Source: Actinomadura sp. NBRC 104412 (lineage in GTDB: Bacteria; Actinomycetota; Actinomycetes; Streptosporangiales; Streptosporangiaceae). Taken from it: DNA of 64,000 nt. The position numbers were made by a program, and so were the translations under genes. The DNA is taken from positions 1 through 64,000 of the forward strand of contig NZ_BSTM01000012.1 of NCBI RefSeq assembly GCF_030269515.1, in the 5' to 3' direction. Of this stretch, positions 8,780 through 17,327 are shown in pieces. Position 1 is the first letter of the stretch. Each line of letters starts with the position of its first letter. A model generated the notes under the pieces. It worked only from the letters and a program-made list of their open reading frames with translations, was not told the DNA's origin and did not search any database.

Positions 8780-10330
8780 CTAGGGGGCGGGGCCGGGATG
8801 GGGTTCGCCGTGGTGGGCTTCGGCCGGGTGCGGGTCGGCGCGGCGCGCCGGGCGCTTCCTCCTCGGCTCCCCGCGCTCCCCTTGCTCCCTGTACTCCCGG
8901 TGGCGCGCGCGAAGCGTGGCCTTCCTCCGGCGATCCTGGAGGACGAGCAGCGCCAGGGCCGCCGCGAGGGCGGCCGCGACGATCGACATCGCCGGCCGCC
9001 CGTCCGCGACGATCGACAGCCCGAGCCCGAACAGGCCGCCGAGCACCCACACCAACTGGTGCAGGGTCTCGGAGACCGCGAACGTGGACGACCGCACGTC
9101 CTCGCCGATCTCGCGCTGCACCACGGCGTCCATGGACAGCTTTCCGAGGGACTGGCCGAGACCGGCCGCGGCCGCCACCCCCAGTGCAGCCCAGAGCCCG
9201 AACAGGGCGGCGGCCACCGCGGCGGCGGCCGTGACGAACGCCAGCGTGCTCCGCACGATGGCACGGGGCGCGCGGGCCTTCATCCAGGCGCCCAGCGAGG
9301 TGCCCGCCATGCCGCCGGCCCCGGCCGCGGCGGCGAGCAGGCCCAGCGCCACGTTGCCGGACACCGGCTCGAACGACTCCTCGCGCAGCAGGAAGGCCAG
9401 ATAGAGGATCAGGAAGCCGGAGAAGGCGCGCAGCGCGGCGTTGGCCAGCATCGCCTCGGCCACCACCGGCCCGACCCGCAGAAGCGGACGCGGCCGGCGG
9501 CGCCGCCGCCCGCCCTCGTGGGCCTCGCCCGAGTCGCCGCCCGATTCCAGCCCCGGCTTGGCCTCGGGCTCCGCCTCCGCCTCCGCCTCCGGTTCCGGCT
9601 CCGGTTCCGGGACGTCGGCGTGCCGGGGCAGCCCCATGCTGAACAGGGCGCCCGCGAGGAACGTCACCGTGGCCAGGCGCAGCAGCCAGTCGGCGCCGAT
9701 CAGCGTGCCCAGCGCGGCGGCGACCGGCACCGTGACCGAGGCGGCGATCAGCCCGGCGAACGCGGATCGGGCGTTCGCCGTCACCAGCGTGATCTGGTCG
9801 GGCAGCACCCGCGGGGTCACCGCCGCGCGCAGCACGCCGAACGCCTTGGACAGCACCAGCACCCCGAAGGCGGCGGGCAGGAAGGTGATCTCGTCCCCGT
9901 GGAGGACGGCGCCGGCCATGCCCCAGCAGAGCAGGCCGCGGGCGCCGAACGTGCCCGCCATCGCGAACCTGCGGGCATGGCTCATCCGGTCCAGAACGGG
10001 CCCGATCAGCGGTGCCACCAGCGCGAACGGGGCCATGCTGACCAGCAGGTAGAGCGCGACCTGGCCGCGCGCCTGCTCCACGTCCAGCCCGAAGAACAGC
10101 GTTCCCGCCAGGGCGACGGTGAGCATCGCGTCCCCGGCCGAGTTGAGCGCGGAGATCTCGATCAGGCGTCCCAGGCCGCTCTGCCCCGCGCCCTGGGCGT
10201 GGGCGACCCGCCGGGCGAGCCCGCCAACACCGCGGACGCCACGGCTCGCCGACCGCGCGGCGCGAGCCGTGCGGCGCGCGCCGGTGCGCAGGGCTCGCCC
10301 CGCCGCCTCGGTCCCCGCCCGCAATCCCAT
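8780..10330 (-). CDS. MFS transporter with acidic cytoplasmic loop
   Basis: This 516-residue permease is predicted to have 12 membrane segments in two halves (for example TVALAGTLFFGL, VALYLLVSMAPFALVAPLIG, and later GFLILYLAFLL and VLGGLFGLGLSIVAD). The central loop (about residues 280-320) contains an alternating Pro-Glu/Ala-Glu run followed by a run of Arg. The Arg/Ala-rich 50-residue N-terminus precedes the first helix. The ATG at 10330 gives the best spacing (10 nt) to GGAGG; another ATG at 10339 lies too close to it. It is divergent from the DUF3027 gene. The substrate is unknown. Confidence 0.85.
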   Translation of the reverse strand: MGLRAGTEAAGRALRTGARRTARAARSASRGVRGVGGLARRVAHAQGAGQSGLGRLIEISALNSAGDAMLTVALAGTLFFGLDVEQARGQVALYLLVSMAPFALVAPLIGPVLDRMSHARRFAMAGTFGARGLLCWGMAGAVLHGDEITFLPAAFGVLVLSKAFGVLRAAVTPRVLPDQITLVTANARSAFAGLIAASVTVPVAAALGTLIGADWLLRLATVTFLAGALFSMGLPRHADVPEPEPEPEAEAEAEPEAKPGLESGGDSGEAHEGGRRRRRPRPLLRVGPVVAEAMLANAALRAFSGFLILYLAFLLREESFEPVSGNVALGLLAAAAGAGGMAGTSLGAWMKARAPRAIVRSTLAFVTAAAAVAAALFGLWAALGVAAAAGLGQSLGKLSMDAVVQREIGEDVRSSTFAVSETLHQLVWVLGGLFGLGLSIVADGRPAMSIVAAALAAALALLVLQDRRRKATLRARHREYREQGERGEPRRKRPARRADPHPAEAHHGEPHPGPAP

Positions 10331-10468
10331 CAGGCTCATCCCTCCCCAGCAGGAAGACCTGGGCACACGATGCAGGGTACGTTCCCGGGGCCGTGACGCC
10401 GTCACCCCGCAGGGAAACGAATGGGGAGGGTGGAAAGGGGAGGGTGATGTGCGCGGCCACGCCATCGC

Positions 10469-11428
10469 ATGGGCGAGAATTGGAACGTGAGCCCACTCCG
10501 TCAGTCCAGTTCCGCGCGTTCCTCCACCGCGCGCGCCACCAGCGGGCCCGCGCGCCGCACCCGTACCCCTGCCGTCGACGCCGCCGCTGCGGACGCGATC
10601 GACCTCGCACGCGAGGCGGCGGAGGAGACGGCGCGCCCCCTGCCGGTCGGGGAGCATCTCGGTCTGAGGGCCGAGGGAGACCGAGTGGTCACGCACTATT
10701 TCGACTGCCTCGACCCGGCGTACCGGGGGTGGCGCTGGGCGGTCACGGTCGCCAGGGCGGCGCGCGCCAAGCAGGTGACCGTCGACGAGGTCGTGCTGCT
10801 TCCCGGCGAGGACGCGCTGCTCGCGCCCGAATGGGTGCCGTGGCTCGAACGGCTGCGTCCCGGCGACCTGGGGCCCGGCGACCTGCTGCCGACCCCCTCC
10901 GACGACGTCCGGCTCGCGCCGGGCTTCACCGAGGTGGACGACTCGATCGACCAGGCGACCCACTGGGAGCTCGGCCTCGGCCGTCCCCGCGTCCTGTCCC
11001 GGCAGGGGCGGGACGAGGCCGCCACGCGCTGGTACGAGGGCATCGCCGGCCCCCGCGCGCCCATCGCGATCTCCGCCCCGGCCCAGTGCTCCACCTGCGG
11101 CTTCTTCGTGTCGCTCGCGGGTGAGCTCCGCCAGGTCTTCGGGGTGTGCGCCAACGAGTACGCTCCCGACGACGGGCGGGTGGTCTCCGCCGACCACGGC
11201 TGCGGCGCCCATTCCGAGGCGGTGGTGATCCCACCGGCGTCCGAGCACGGCCCCCCGGTGATCGACGAGCTCGGCTACGACATCGTCCCGACCGGCAACG
11301 CCGAGGCCGAGCGGGACGCGGAGGCCGCCGAGCAGGAGGCCGAGGCCGCCGAGCCTGCCGGGGAACGGGCCAGCGAGGTCGAGAGCCCCCGTGACCTGGA
11401 GGCCGAGGAGACGCTGGGGCACAGCTGA
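10469..11428 (+). CDS. DUF3027 family protein
   Basis: This 319-residue protein is of the actinobacterial DUF3027 family. Core sequences are VGEHLGLRAEGDRVVTHYFDC, RGWRWAVTVARAARAKQVTVDEVVLLPG, LLAPEWVPWLERLRPGDLGPGDLLPT and CSTCGFFVSLAGELRQVFGVCANEYAPDDGRVV. The CxxC plus later Cys and HGCG could bind metal. The C-terminus is an Ala/Glu-rich, probably disordered tail. It neighbours a cold-shock protein gene, as often seen in actinobacteria. The ATG at 10469 lacks a clear ribosome-binding site; GTG at 10487 is an equally plausible start. Function unknown. Confidence 0.88.
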   Translation: MGENWNVSPLRQSSSARSSTARATSGPARRTRTPAVDAAAADAIDLAREAAEETARPLPVGEHLGLRAEGDRVVTHYFDCLDPAYRGWRWAVTVARAARAKQVTVDEVVLLPGEDALLAPEWVPWLERLRPGDLGPGDLLPTPSDDVRLAPGFTEVDDSIDQATHWELGLGRPRVLSRQGRDEAATRWYEGIAGPRAPIAISAPAQCSTCGFFVSLAGELRQVFGVCANEYAPDDGRVVSADHGCGAHSEAVVIPPASEHGPPVIDELGYDIVPTGNAEAERDAEAAEQEAEAAEPAGERASEVESPRDLEAEETLGHS

Positions 11429-11501
11429 CCCGGCCCCGCACGTGCCCCTCGGCCGCCATGACCGGCCGCCATGATGATGATCGTTCTTGTGAGGGGTGTG
11501 C

Positions 11502-14500
11502 GTGACCGGCACGGCTTCCGATCCGTTCGGCACCGGGGCGCTCCGGGAACGGGTCCTGCGGGCGTGGGCCGAGTCCCCGGCGCGCTTCCGTGAGGACGCC
11601 AACGCGGAGGAGGACTACGCCCTCGGCGGTTACCGCGACCGGGTCGTGATCGAGCTGGCGCAGAACGCCGCCGACGCCGCCGTGCGCGCGGGCGTCCCCG
11701 GCCGCCTCCGCCTCGTCCTGGACGACGGGGGCGGGGACGGCCCGCCGGTCCTGACCGCCGCCAACACCGGCCGGCCCCTGGACGCCGCCGGAGTGGAGTC
11801 CCTGTCCACGCTGCGGGCGTCCGCCAAGCGCGACGAGCCGGAGACCACGGGCCGCTTCGGCGTGGGCTTCGCCGCCGTCATCGCCGTCAGCGACGCCCCG
11901 TCCATCGTCTCGGCCGTCCCGGCCCTGGAGCCCGCCGAGGCGGGGCCTCCCGGACGCGCGGGCGTCGAGTGGTCCCGGAAGCGGGCTCAGGAGCTGGTGA
12001 GGGACGTCCCCTCGCTGGCCGGGGAGCTGGAGCGGCGCGGGGGGCAGGTGCCGGTGCTGCGGCTGCCCTTCGCGGTTCCGGCGACGGCGGCGGAGGCGGA
12101 GGTTCCGGAGGGGTTCGACACGGTCGTGCGGTTGCCGTTGCGTGACGCCGCGGCCGTCGCGTCCGTGCGGGCGCAGCTTGAGCAGGCGGGTCCCGCGCTG
12201 CTGCTCGCCCTGCCCGCGCTCACCACGGTCGAGATCGAGGTCGGCGGCGTCCGCGTCAGGACGCTGACGGCCGAGAAAGAATCGGACGGGACGGTGGTGA
12301 TCGACGGGCTGCCGTGGCGGACGGCGGAGGCGCACGGCCAGGCGCCGCCGGAGCTGCTGGCCGATCGTCCCGTGGAGGAGCGCGGCCGTCCCGGCTGGCA
12401 GGTCCGCTGGGCGGCCCCCGTTTCCAAGGCAGGCGCGGGGCTTCCCGAGGCCGGCGCGGGGCTTCCCGAGGGCGTGCCGGGGGTCGTGCATGCCCCGACG
12501 CCCAGCGACGAGCGGCTGGGGCTGCCCGCCCTGTTGATCGCGTCCTTCCCGCTCGCGCCCGACCGCCGCCATGTCGCGCCCGGACCCCTCACCGACTTCC
12601 TGGTGGAGCGCGCCGCCGAGGCGTACACGTCCCTGCTACGCGGGCTGCCGGCGACTCCGCGCCTGCTGGACCTGGTCCCCGGCCCGGTGGCCGAAGGGGA
12701 GCTGGACGCGCGGATCCGCAGGGCGATCCGGTCCCGTGTCCCCGAGGTGCCGCTGCTGCCCGTCCCGGGCGAGGAGGAGACCCGGGTGCGGGGACGGGAC
12801 GCGGTGGCGCTGGACGCGCCCTTCCCCCTGATCGATCTCCTGGCGGGCGAGGCGGTCGTCCCGGGACTGCTGCCGAGCGGATGGCCGGTGCGGCACAAGG
12901 CCCTCGACGCGCTGGGTGTGCGGCGCGTGGAGCTGGCCGACGTGGTGGACGAGCTCGCCGCGCTCGATCGGCCCCCGGACTGGTGGCGGCGCCTGTACGC
13001 GGCGCTCGCGGACGCCCCCACGGATGCGCTGGGCGCGCTGCCCGTTCCGCTGGCGCCGGAGGCAGCGGCGGGGGACGAACCGGGACGCGACGTACGGGTC
13101 GTCCGCGGGCCGCGCGGCCTCCTCGTGGCGGCGGACGGCGTCGACCCGGCCGGGCTGGGCGCTCTGGGCCTGCGGTTCGTGCACCCGGACGCGGTGCATC
13201 CGCTGCTGCTCCGGCTGGGCGCCGTGGAGGCGGGGCCGCGCGCCGTTCTCGCCGATCCCGCCGTGCGGGCCGCCGTGGAGGGGTCGTACGAGGCCGAGGA
13301 GCCGGAGGAGATCGCGTCGGCGGTGCTGAGCCTCGTCGCGGCGGCGGGCCTGGAGCCGGGAGAGGAGCCGTGGCTGGCGGGGCTGGCGCTGCCCGGCACC
13401 GACGGCGATCTCTACCCGGCCGGTGAGCTGCTCCTGCCCGGCAGCCCGCTGCGCGACCTGATGGCGGCGGACGCGCCGTTCGGCGTCGTGGCGGACGAGC
13501 CGGTGGAGCGGTGGGGCACCGGACCGCTGGCGGCGGCCGGCGTGCTGGACGGGTTCGCGCTCGCGCACGCCGAGGACGTCGGCCTGTCCGCGCTCGCCGA
13601 CCTCGCCGAGGAGTACGACCTGGACGGTGAGGACGCGTGGGCCGAGGACGTCCTGGAACGGCTGGGCCCGCAGGAGGTGCCGCCGATCGTTCCCGAGTTC
13701 CAGGCGGTCAGGGACCTGGAGCTGGTCGGGGACTGGGATCGGGCGCTGCGCCTGCTGGCCGCGCCGCCCTGGCGTGCCGCGATCGTCCAGCCCGCCCACG
13801 TGCTGCTGCACGACGGGCGGCGCGTTGCCGTCCCCTCCTACACGGCCTGGTGGCTGCGCACCCACCCCGTGCTGGACGGGCGGCGCCCCGGCGAGTTCCG
13901 TCTCGGCGGGCCGGACGGCGACGACCTGCTCGACGGGCTGTACGACCCCGTCCCGGCGGGCGCGCCCAAGGATCGGGAACTGCTTCTCGCCCTCGGCGTC
14001 CGGACCTCCCTGGCCGAGCTGCTGGATGAGCCGGACGGGGCGCGGGAACTGCTGGAACGCCTCGGCGACCCGTCCCGTAGCGTCCCGAGGGAGCACCTGA
14101 GCGCGCTGTGGACGGCCCTCGCCGACGCGTCCACCGCCGGCGGGGACGGTGTGGAGCCGCCGGAACGCGTCCGGGCGATCGTGGACGGCGAGGCGGAGGT
14201 GGCCGACGCCGTGGACGCGCTCGTCCTGGACCGTCCCGACGCGCTGCCGCTGCTCGCCGGCCAGCCGCTGGTGATCGCCGCGGGCGGCCGGGCGGGGACG
14301 CTCGCCGAACTCCTCGACCTGCCCCTGGCGGGGGAGGAGATCCCCGGCGAGGTCGAGTCGGCGGGAAAGCGGCGCGCCGTTCCACCCGCGGTACGGGCGG
14401 TCCTGCCGGAGGCGCCCGGGTCGTACGTCGAGCACGAATCCCTGGTCGTGGACGGGCAGGCCGTCCCCTGGTGGTACGGCGACGACGGTGAAATCCACGC

Positions 14501-14639
14501 GGACGGCCCGTGGGGACTGGCCAGGGCGCTCGCGTGGGCGGCGGGCCGGTGGGAGGACAGGCTCCTGGCCGAGACGCTGCTGCGCGACCCCGATGCGCTG
14601 CCGACCCTCCAGGCCGAGGCGGACCTGGACGAGCCTTAG
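11502..14639 (+). CDS. Large sacsin/Hsp90-like GHKL ATPase-domain protein
   Basis: This 1045-residue protein has an N-terminal histidine-kinase/Hsp90-like ATPase fold. VVIELAQNAADAAVRAG supplies the N box (ELxQNAxDA), LTAANTGRPL resembles the Asp-containing G1 region with variation, and TTGRFGVGFAAVIAVSD supplies the glycine-rich ATP lid. This N-terminus resembles the sacsin ATP-binding-like domain. The remaining 800 residues are Leu/Ala/Glu-rich with no recognised catalytic motif. GTG at 11502 is preferred because GAGGGG lies five bases upstream; the GTG at 11496 overlaps that site. The role is not established; a chaperone-like or signalling role is speculation. Confidence 0.85.
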   Translation: MTGTASDPFGTGALRERVLRAWAESPARFREDANAEEDYALGGYRDRVVIELAQNAADAAVRAGVPGRLRLVLDDGGGDGPPVLTAANTGRPLDAAGVESLSTLRASAKRDEPETTGRFGVGFAAVIAVSDAPSIVSAVPALEPAEAGPPGRAGVEWSRKRAQELVRDVPSLAGELERRGGQVPVLRLPFAVPATAAEAEVPEGFDTVVRLPLRDAAAVASVRAQLEQAGPALLLALPALTTVEIEVGGVRVRTLTAEKESDGTVVIDGLPWRTAEAHGQAPPELLADRPVEERGRPGWQVRWAAPVSKAGAGLPEAGAGLPEGVPGVVHAPTPSDERLGLPALLIASFPLAPDRRHVAPGPLTDFLVERAAEAYTSLLRGLPATPRLLDLVPGPVAEGELDARIRRAIRSRVPEVPLLPVPGEEETRVRGRDAVALDAPFPLIDLLAGEAVVPGLLPSGWPVRHKALDALGVRRVELADVVDELAALDRPPDWWRRLYAALADAPTDALGALPVPLAPEAAAGDEPGRDVRVVRGPRGLLVAADGVDPAGLGALGLRFVHPDAVHPLLLRLGAVEAGPRAVLADPAVRAAVEGSYEAEEPEEIASAVLSLVAAAGLEPGEEPWLAGLALPGTDGDLYPAGELLLPGSPLRDLMAADAPFGVVADEPVERWGTGPLAAAGVLDGFALAHAEDVGLSALADLAEEYDLDGEDAWAEDVLERLGPQEVPPIVPEFQAVRDLELVGDWDRALRLLAAPPWRAAIVQPAHVLLHDGRRVAVPSYTAWWLRTHPVLDGRRPGEFRLGGPDGDDLLDGLYDPVPAGAPKDRELLLALGVRTSLAELLDEPDGARELLERLGDPSRSVPREHLSALWTALADASTAGGDGVEPPERVRAIVDGEAEVADAVDALVLDRPDALPLLAGQPLVIAAGGRAGTLAELLDLPLAGEEIPGEVESAGKRRAVPPAVRAVLPEAPGSYVEHESLVVDGQAVPWWYGDDGEIHADGPWGLARALAWAAGRWEDRLLAETLLRDPDALPTLQAEADLDEP
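12432..12470 (+). repeat. In-gene tandem repeat, period 21 bp
   Basis: GGCGCGGGGCTTCCCGAG occurs at 12432-12449 and again at 12453-12470. It encodes the repeated peptide AGAGLPE inside the large GHKL-ATPase protein. The period is a multiple of three, so the reading frame is kept. It is probably a flexible linker between domains. Confidence 0.8.
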
Positions 14640-14676
14640 CGCTCAGCCCGTTCGGCCGCTCCGCCCGCCCGGCCGC

Positions 14677-14952
14677 TCAGCGGGCCGGGTCCTCCGGCCG
14701 CTGGGCGCGGCGGGCGGCGCGGGCCTCGGCCTGGCGGGCGCGGCTCGCCTGGAGGCGGGGGATGTACCAGATGCCGAAGACGCCGATGGCGATGCCCGCC
14801 ACGCACGTCCACAGCCACCACCGGTCGGACGGCGGCAGATCCACGATCAGCAGGACGACGAGCGCGACCGTCCAGCCCGCGGTGCCCGCCGCGGCGATGC
14901 GGACGTCGTGGGTCCGCATCGGGGGCGGATCGGGCCTGCGGGCACGGGTCAT
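14677..14952 (-). CDS. DUF2530 family membrane protein
   Basis: This 91-residue protein has a basic N-terminus (MTRARRPDPPPMRTHDV) and two membrane segments: TAGWTVALVVLLIVDLP (about 25-40) and WLWTCVAGIAIGVFGIWYIP (about 46-66). A strongly basic Arg/Ala-rich tail follows. The size, the PP-R start and the two-helix pattern fit DUF2530. It is convergent with the large ATPase gene and divergent from the purine permease gene. Function unknown. Confidence 0.82.
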   Translation of the reverse strand: MTRARRPDPPPMRTHDVRIAAAGTAGWTVALVVLLIVDLPPSDRWWLWTCVAGIAIGVFGIWYIPRLQASRARQAEARAARRAQRPEDPAR

Positions 14953-15118
14953 GTGATCAGCCTAGTCAGCCGCCCGCGCGCGGCGGACGGCGCGCCCGCG
15001 CGAACCCCGGCGTAAAGCCGAACCCCGGCGTAAAGGATCGTCCTCGCTTGCCGATCCGTTGCCGTTTCGGTGCCTTGAGGGGTTCCTTTCGAGCGCTTCG
15101 GTCTGTCACCCTGCGCCC

Positions 15119-16636
15119 GTGACCGTTGACGACGCTACAGACGCCCAGGAACGGGCCCCGCGGAACGCCCTCGACCGGTACTTCAAGATCTCCGAGCGCG
15201 GGTCGACCGTGGCGCGGGAGGTCCGTGGCGGACTGGCCACGTTCTTCACCATGGGCTACATCGTGGTCCTCAACCCGCTGATCATCGGCACGGTGGCCGA
15301 CCACGACGGCCAGTTCGTCGGGGACGTGTCCGAGCCGGGCGCCGCCATCCCCCTGGTGGCGGCCGCGACCGCGCTGGTCGCCGGGGTGCTGTCGCTGCTC
15401 ATGGGCCTGGTTGGGCGGTACCCGTTCGCCCTCGCGGCCGGGCTCGGGCTCAACGCGGTCGTCGCGTTCACCCTCGTCACGGACATGTCGTGGGAGGACG
15501 CGATGGGCATCATCGTGCTGGAGGGCCTGGTCATCACCGTGCTAGTGCTGACCGGGTTCCGGACGGCGGTGTTCCACGCCATCCCCGCCCCGCTGAAGAC
15601 GGCGATCGCGGTCGGGATCGGGTTGTTCATCGCGCTGATCGGGCTGGTGGACGCGGGGTTCGTGCGGCGCATCCCCGGCCTGCTCGGCGAGTCGTCGGTG
15701 CCGCTCCAGCTCGGCGCGACGGGCAGCCTGTCCGGCTGGCCCACGGCGGTGTTCGTGTTCGGCCTGCTGCTGACCGTCCTGCTGGTGGCCCGCAGGGTCA
15801 GGGGCGCGATCCTGATCGGCATCCTGGTCACCACCGTGGTCGCGATCATCGTGCAGGCGATCGCGAACGTGGGCCCGTTCAACCAGGGCAGGGGCCCGGA
15901 CGGGCGGCCGCGGATCAACCCCGACGGCTGGCAGCTCAACGTCCCCGAGCTGCCCGACACCATCGTCGGCACTCCCGATCTGAGCCTGCTCGGCCAGTTC
16001 AGCCTGCTCGGCAGCGTCGAGCGGGTCGGGGTGACGGCGGCGCTGCTGTTCGTGTTCACGGTGATGCTGGCCGACTTCTTCGACACGATGGGCACGGTCG
16101 TGGGCGTCGGCGCGGAGGGCGACCTGCTCGACGACGACGGCAACCTGCCGGGCATCCGCGACGTGCTGCTGGTCGACTCGGTCGGCGCCGCGGCGGGCGG
16201 CGCGGCCTCGGTGTCGTCCAACACCACCTACGTCGAGTCGGCGGCCGGTGTCGGCGAGGGCGCCCGCACCGGGCTGGCCGCCGTGGTCACCGGGGTGCTG
16301 TTCCTGCTGGCGATGTTCCTGGCGCCGCTGGTCAGCGTCGTGCCGTTCGAGGCGGCCTCGCCCGCGCTGGTGGTGGTCGGGTTCCTGATGGTCGCGCAGA
16401 TCCGCGCCATCGACTTCAACGACTACGAGGTGGCGATCCCCGCGTTCCTCACCATCGTGCTGATGCCGTTCACGTACTCGATCACCGCGGGCATCGGGGC
16501 GGGCTTCGTCTCGTACGTGGCGATCAAGGCGGTGCGCGGCCGGGTCGCCCGGATCCATCCGCTGATGTGGCTGATCGCGGCGCTGTTCGTGGTCTACTTC
16601 GCGCTGACCCCGCTGCGGGAGCTGCTGGGTGTCTGA
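15119..16636 (+). CDS. NCS2 permease, AzgA/PbuG type (hypoxanthine/guanine/adenine)
   Basis: This 505-residue nucleobase permease of the AzgA branch carries the family hallmarks REVRGGLATFFTMGYIVVLNP at the first helix, GRYPFALAAGLGLNAVVAF, GIGLFIALIGLVDAG, and DFFDTMGTVVGVG with the substrate/cation-binding Asp-Thr region. SSNTTYVESAAGVGEGARTG is the conserved half-helix. It is expected to import purine bases by proton symport. GTG at 15119 starts the typical N-terminus (DRYFKISERGSTVAREVRGG follows); no Shine-Dalgarno is visible, so translation may be leaderless. It stands alone between DUF2530 and the MarR gene. Confidence 0.92.
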   Translation: MTVDDATDAQERAPRNALDRYFKISERGSTVAREVRGGLATFFTMGYIVVLNPLIIGTVADHDGQFVGDVSEPGAAIPLVAAATALVAGVLSLLMGLVGRYPFALAAGLGLNAVVAFTLVTDMSWEDAMGIIVLEGLVITVLVLTGFRTAVFHAIPAPLKTAIAVGIGLFIALIGLVDAGFVRRIPGLLGESSVPLQLGATGSLSGWPTAVFVFGLLLTVLLVARRVRGAILIGILVTTVVAIIVQAIANVGPFNQGRGPDGRPRINPDGWQLNVPELPDTIVGTPDLSLLGQFSLLGSVERVGVTAALLFVFTVMLADFFDTMGTVVGVGAEGDLLDDDGNLPGIRDVLLVDSVGAAAGGAASVSSNTTYVESAAGVGEGARTGLAAVVTGVLFLLAMFLAPLVSVVPFEAASPALVVVGFLMVAQIRAIDFNDYEVAIPAFLTIVLMPFTYSITAGIGAGFVSYVAIKAVRGRVARIHPLMWLIAALFVVYFALTPLRELLGV

Positions 16637-16793
16637 GATCGGCGCCTGCGCGTGGCACGATGGGGTTCCGACGGCCTCACCAGCAGCGATCGGAGGTTGA
16701 AGTCGCTCGCGTCACGGGCGCCGGGCGGGTGGTGCGGACGGCCGGCGGCCCCTGGGCCGCGGCGTTCGCGGAATAGTACCGCCCGGCGTATCG

Positions 16794-16807
16794 TTAGCAA
16801 AAGCAAT
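16794..16807. promoter_or_regulatory. Possible MarR operator
   Basis: TTAGCAAAAGCAAT lies 17 bp upstream of the MarR start. It is an imperfect inverted repeat (TTAGC...GCAAT), also readable as a direct AGCAA/AGCAA repeat, in an otherwise GC-rich gap. MarR proteins often bind TTGC/GCAA-type arms next to their own genes; assignment here is by position only. Confidence 0.3.
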
Positions 16808-16824
16808 GACTTCTGCGAACGACC

Positions 16825-17289
16825 ATGAGCACGCCAACCAACCCACGGCGCACCCGGGGCAGAGCCCCGGGCCTGGCCGAAGACCTGCGCATCTCGATCG
16901 CCCGGCTGTCGCGCCGCCTGCGCACCCTGAGGGCGGGCGGAGGTCCCGAAGGGGATCTCTCGCTCACCCAGTCCGCCGCGCTCGCGGCCATCGAGCGGCA
17001 CGGCTCGATGACGCCGCGGGAGCTCGCCGACCACGAGAAGGTGCAGCCGCCCTCGATGACCCGGGTGATCGCGTTCCTGGAGGAGCGCGGCCTGGTGGAG
17101 CGCAGCCCGCATCCGACGGACGGCCGGCAGGTGGTGCTGAGCGCCACCGAGGCCGGCAAGGCGGTGCTGACGGAGGCACGGCGCCACAAGGAGGCGTGGC
17201 TGTCCCGGAGGCTGGCCGAGCTGAGCGCGGAGGAGAGAGAGATCCTGAGGCGGGCGGCCCCGATCCTGGACAAGATCAGCCGCTCCTGA
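16825..17289 (+). CDS. MarR-family transcriptional regulator
   Basis: This 154-residue winged-helix regulator shows LTQSAALAAIERHGSMTPRELADHEKVQPPSMTRVIAFLEERGLVERS, a complete MarR helix-turn-helix. The wing HPTDGRQVVLSATEAG follows, flanked by dimerisation helices. It begins 38 bp before the MFS gene on the same strand, so the two probably form an operon in which it controls the exporter. The ATG at 16825 is in the frame with this domain; another ATG at 16806 is in a different frame. Confidence 0.93.
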   Translation: MSTPTNPRRTRGRAPGLAEDLRISIARLSRRLRTLRAGGGPEGDLSLTQSAALAAIERHGSMTPRELADHEKVQPPSMTRVIAFLEERGLVERSPHPTDGRQVVLSATEAGKAVLTEARRHKEAWLSRRLAELSAEEREILRRAAPILDKISRS

Positions 17290-17327
17290 CCACGGGGAAG
17301 GCCGCCGGCTCGGGGAAGACCGGTGGC

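Noticed and set aside
8780..11602. 940-residue minus-strand frame running upstream of the MFS gene
   Set aside because: The extension covers the promoter and the antisense of the DUF3027 gene. The MFS protein starts at 10330 with a well-spaced GGAGG.
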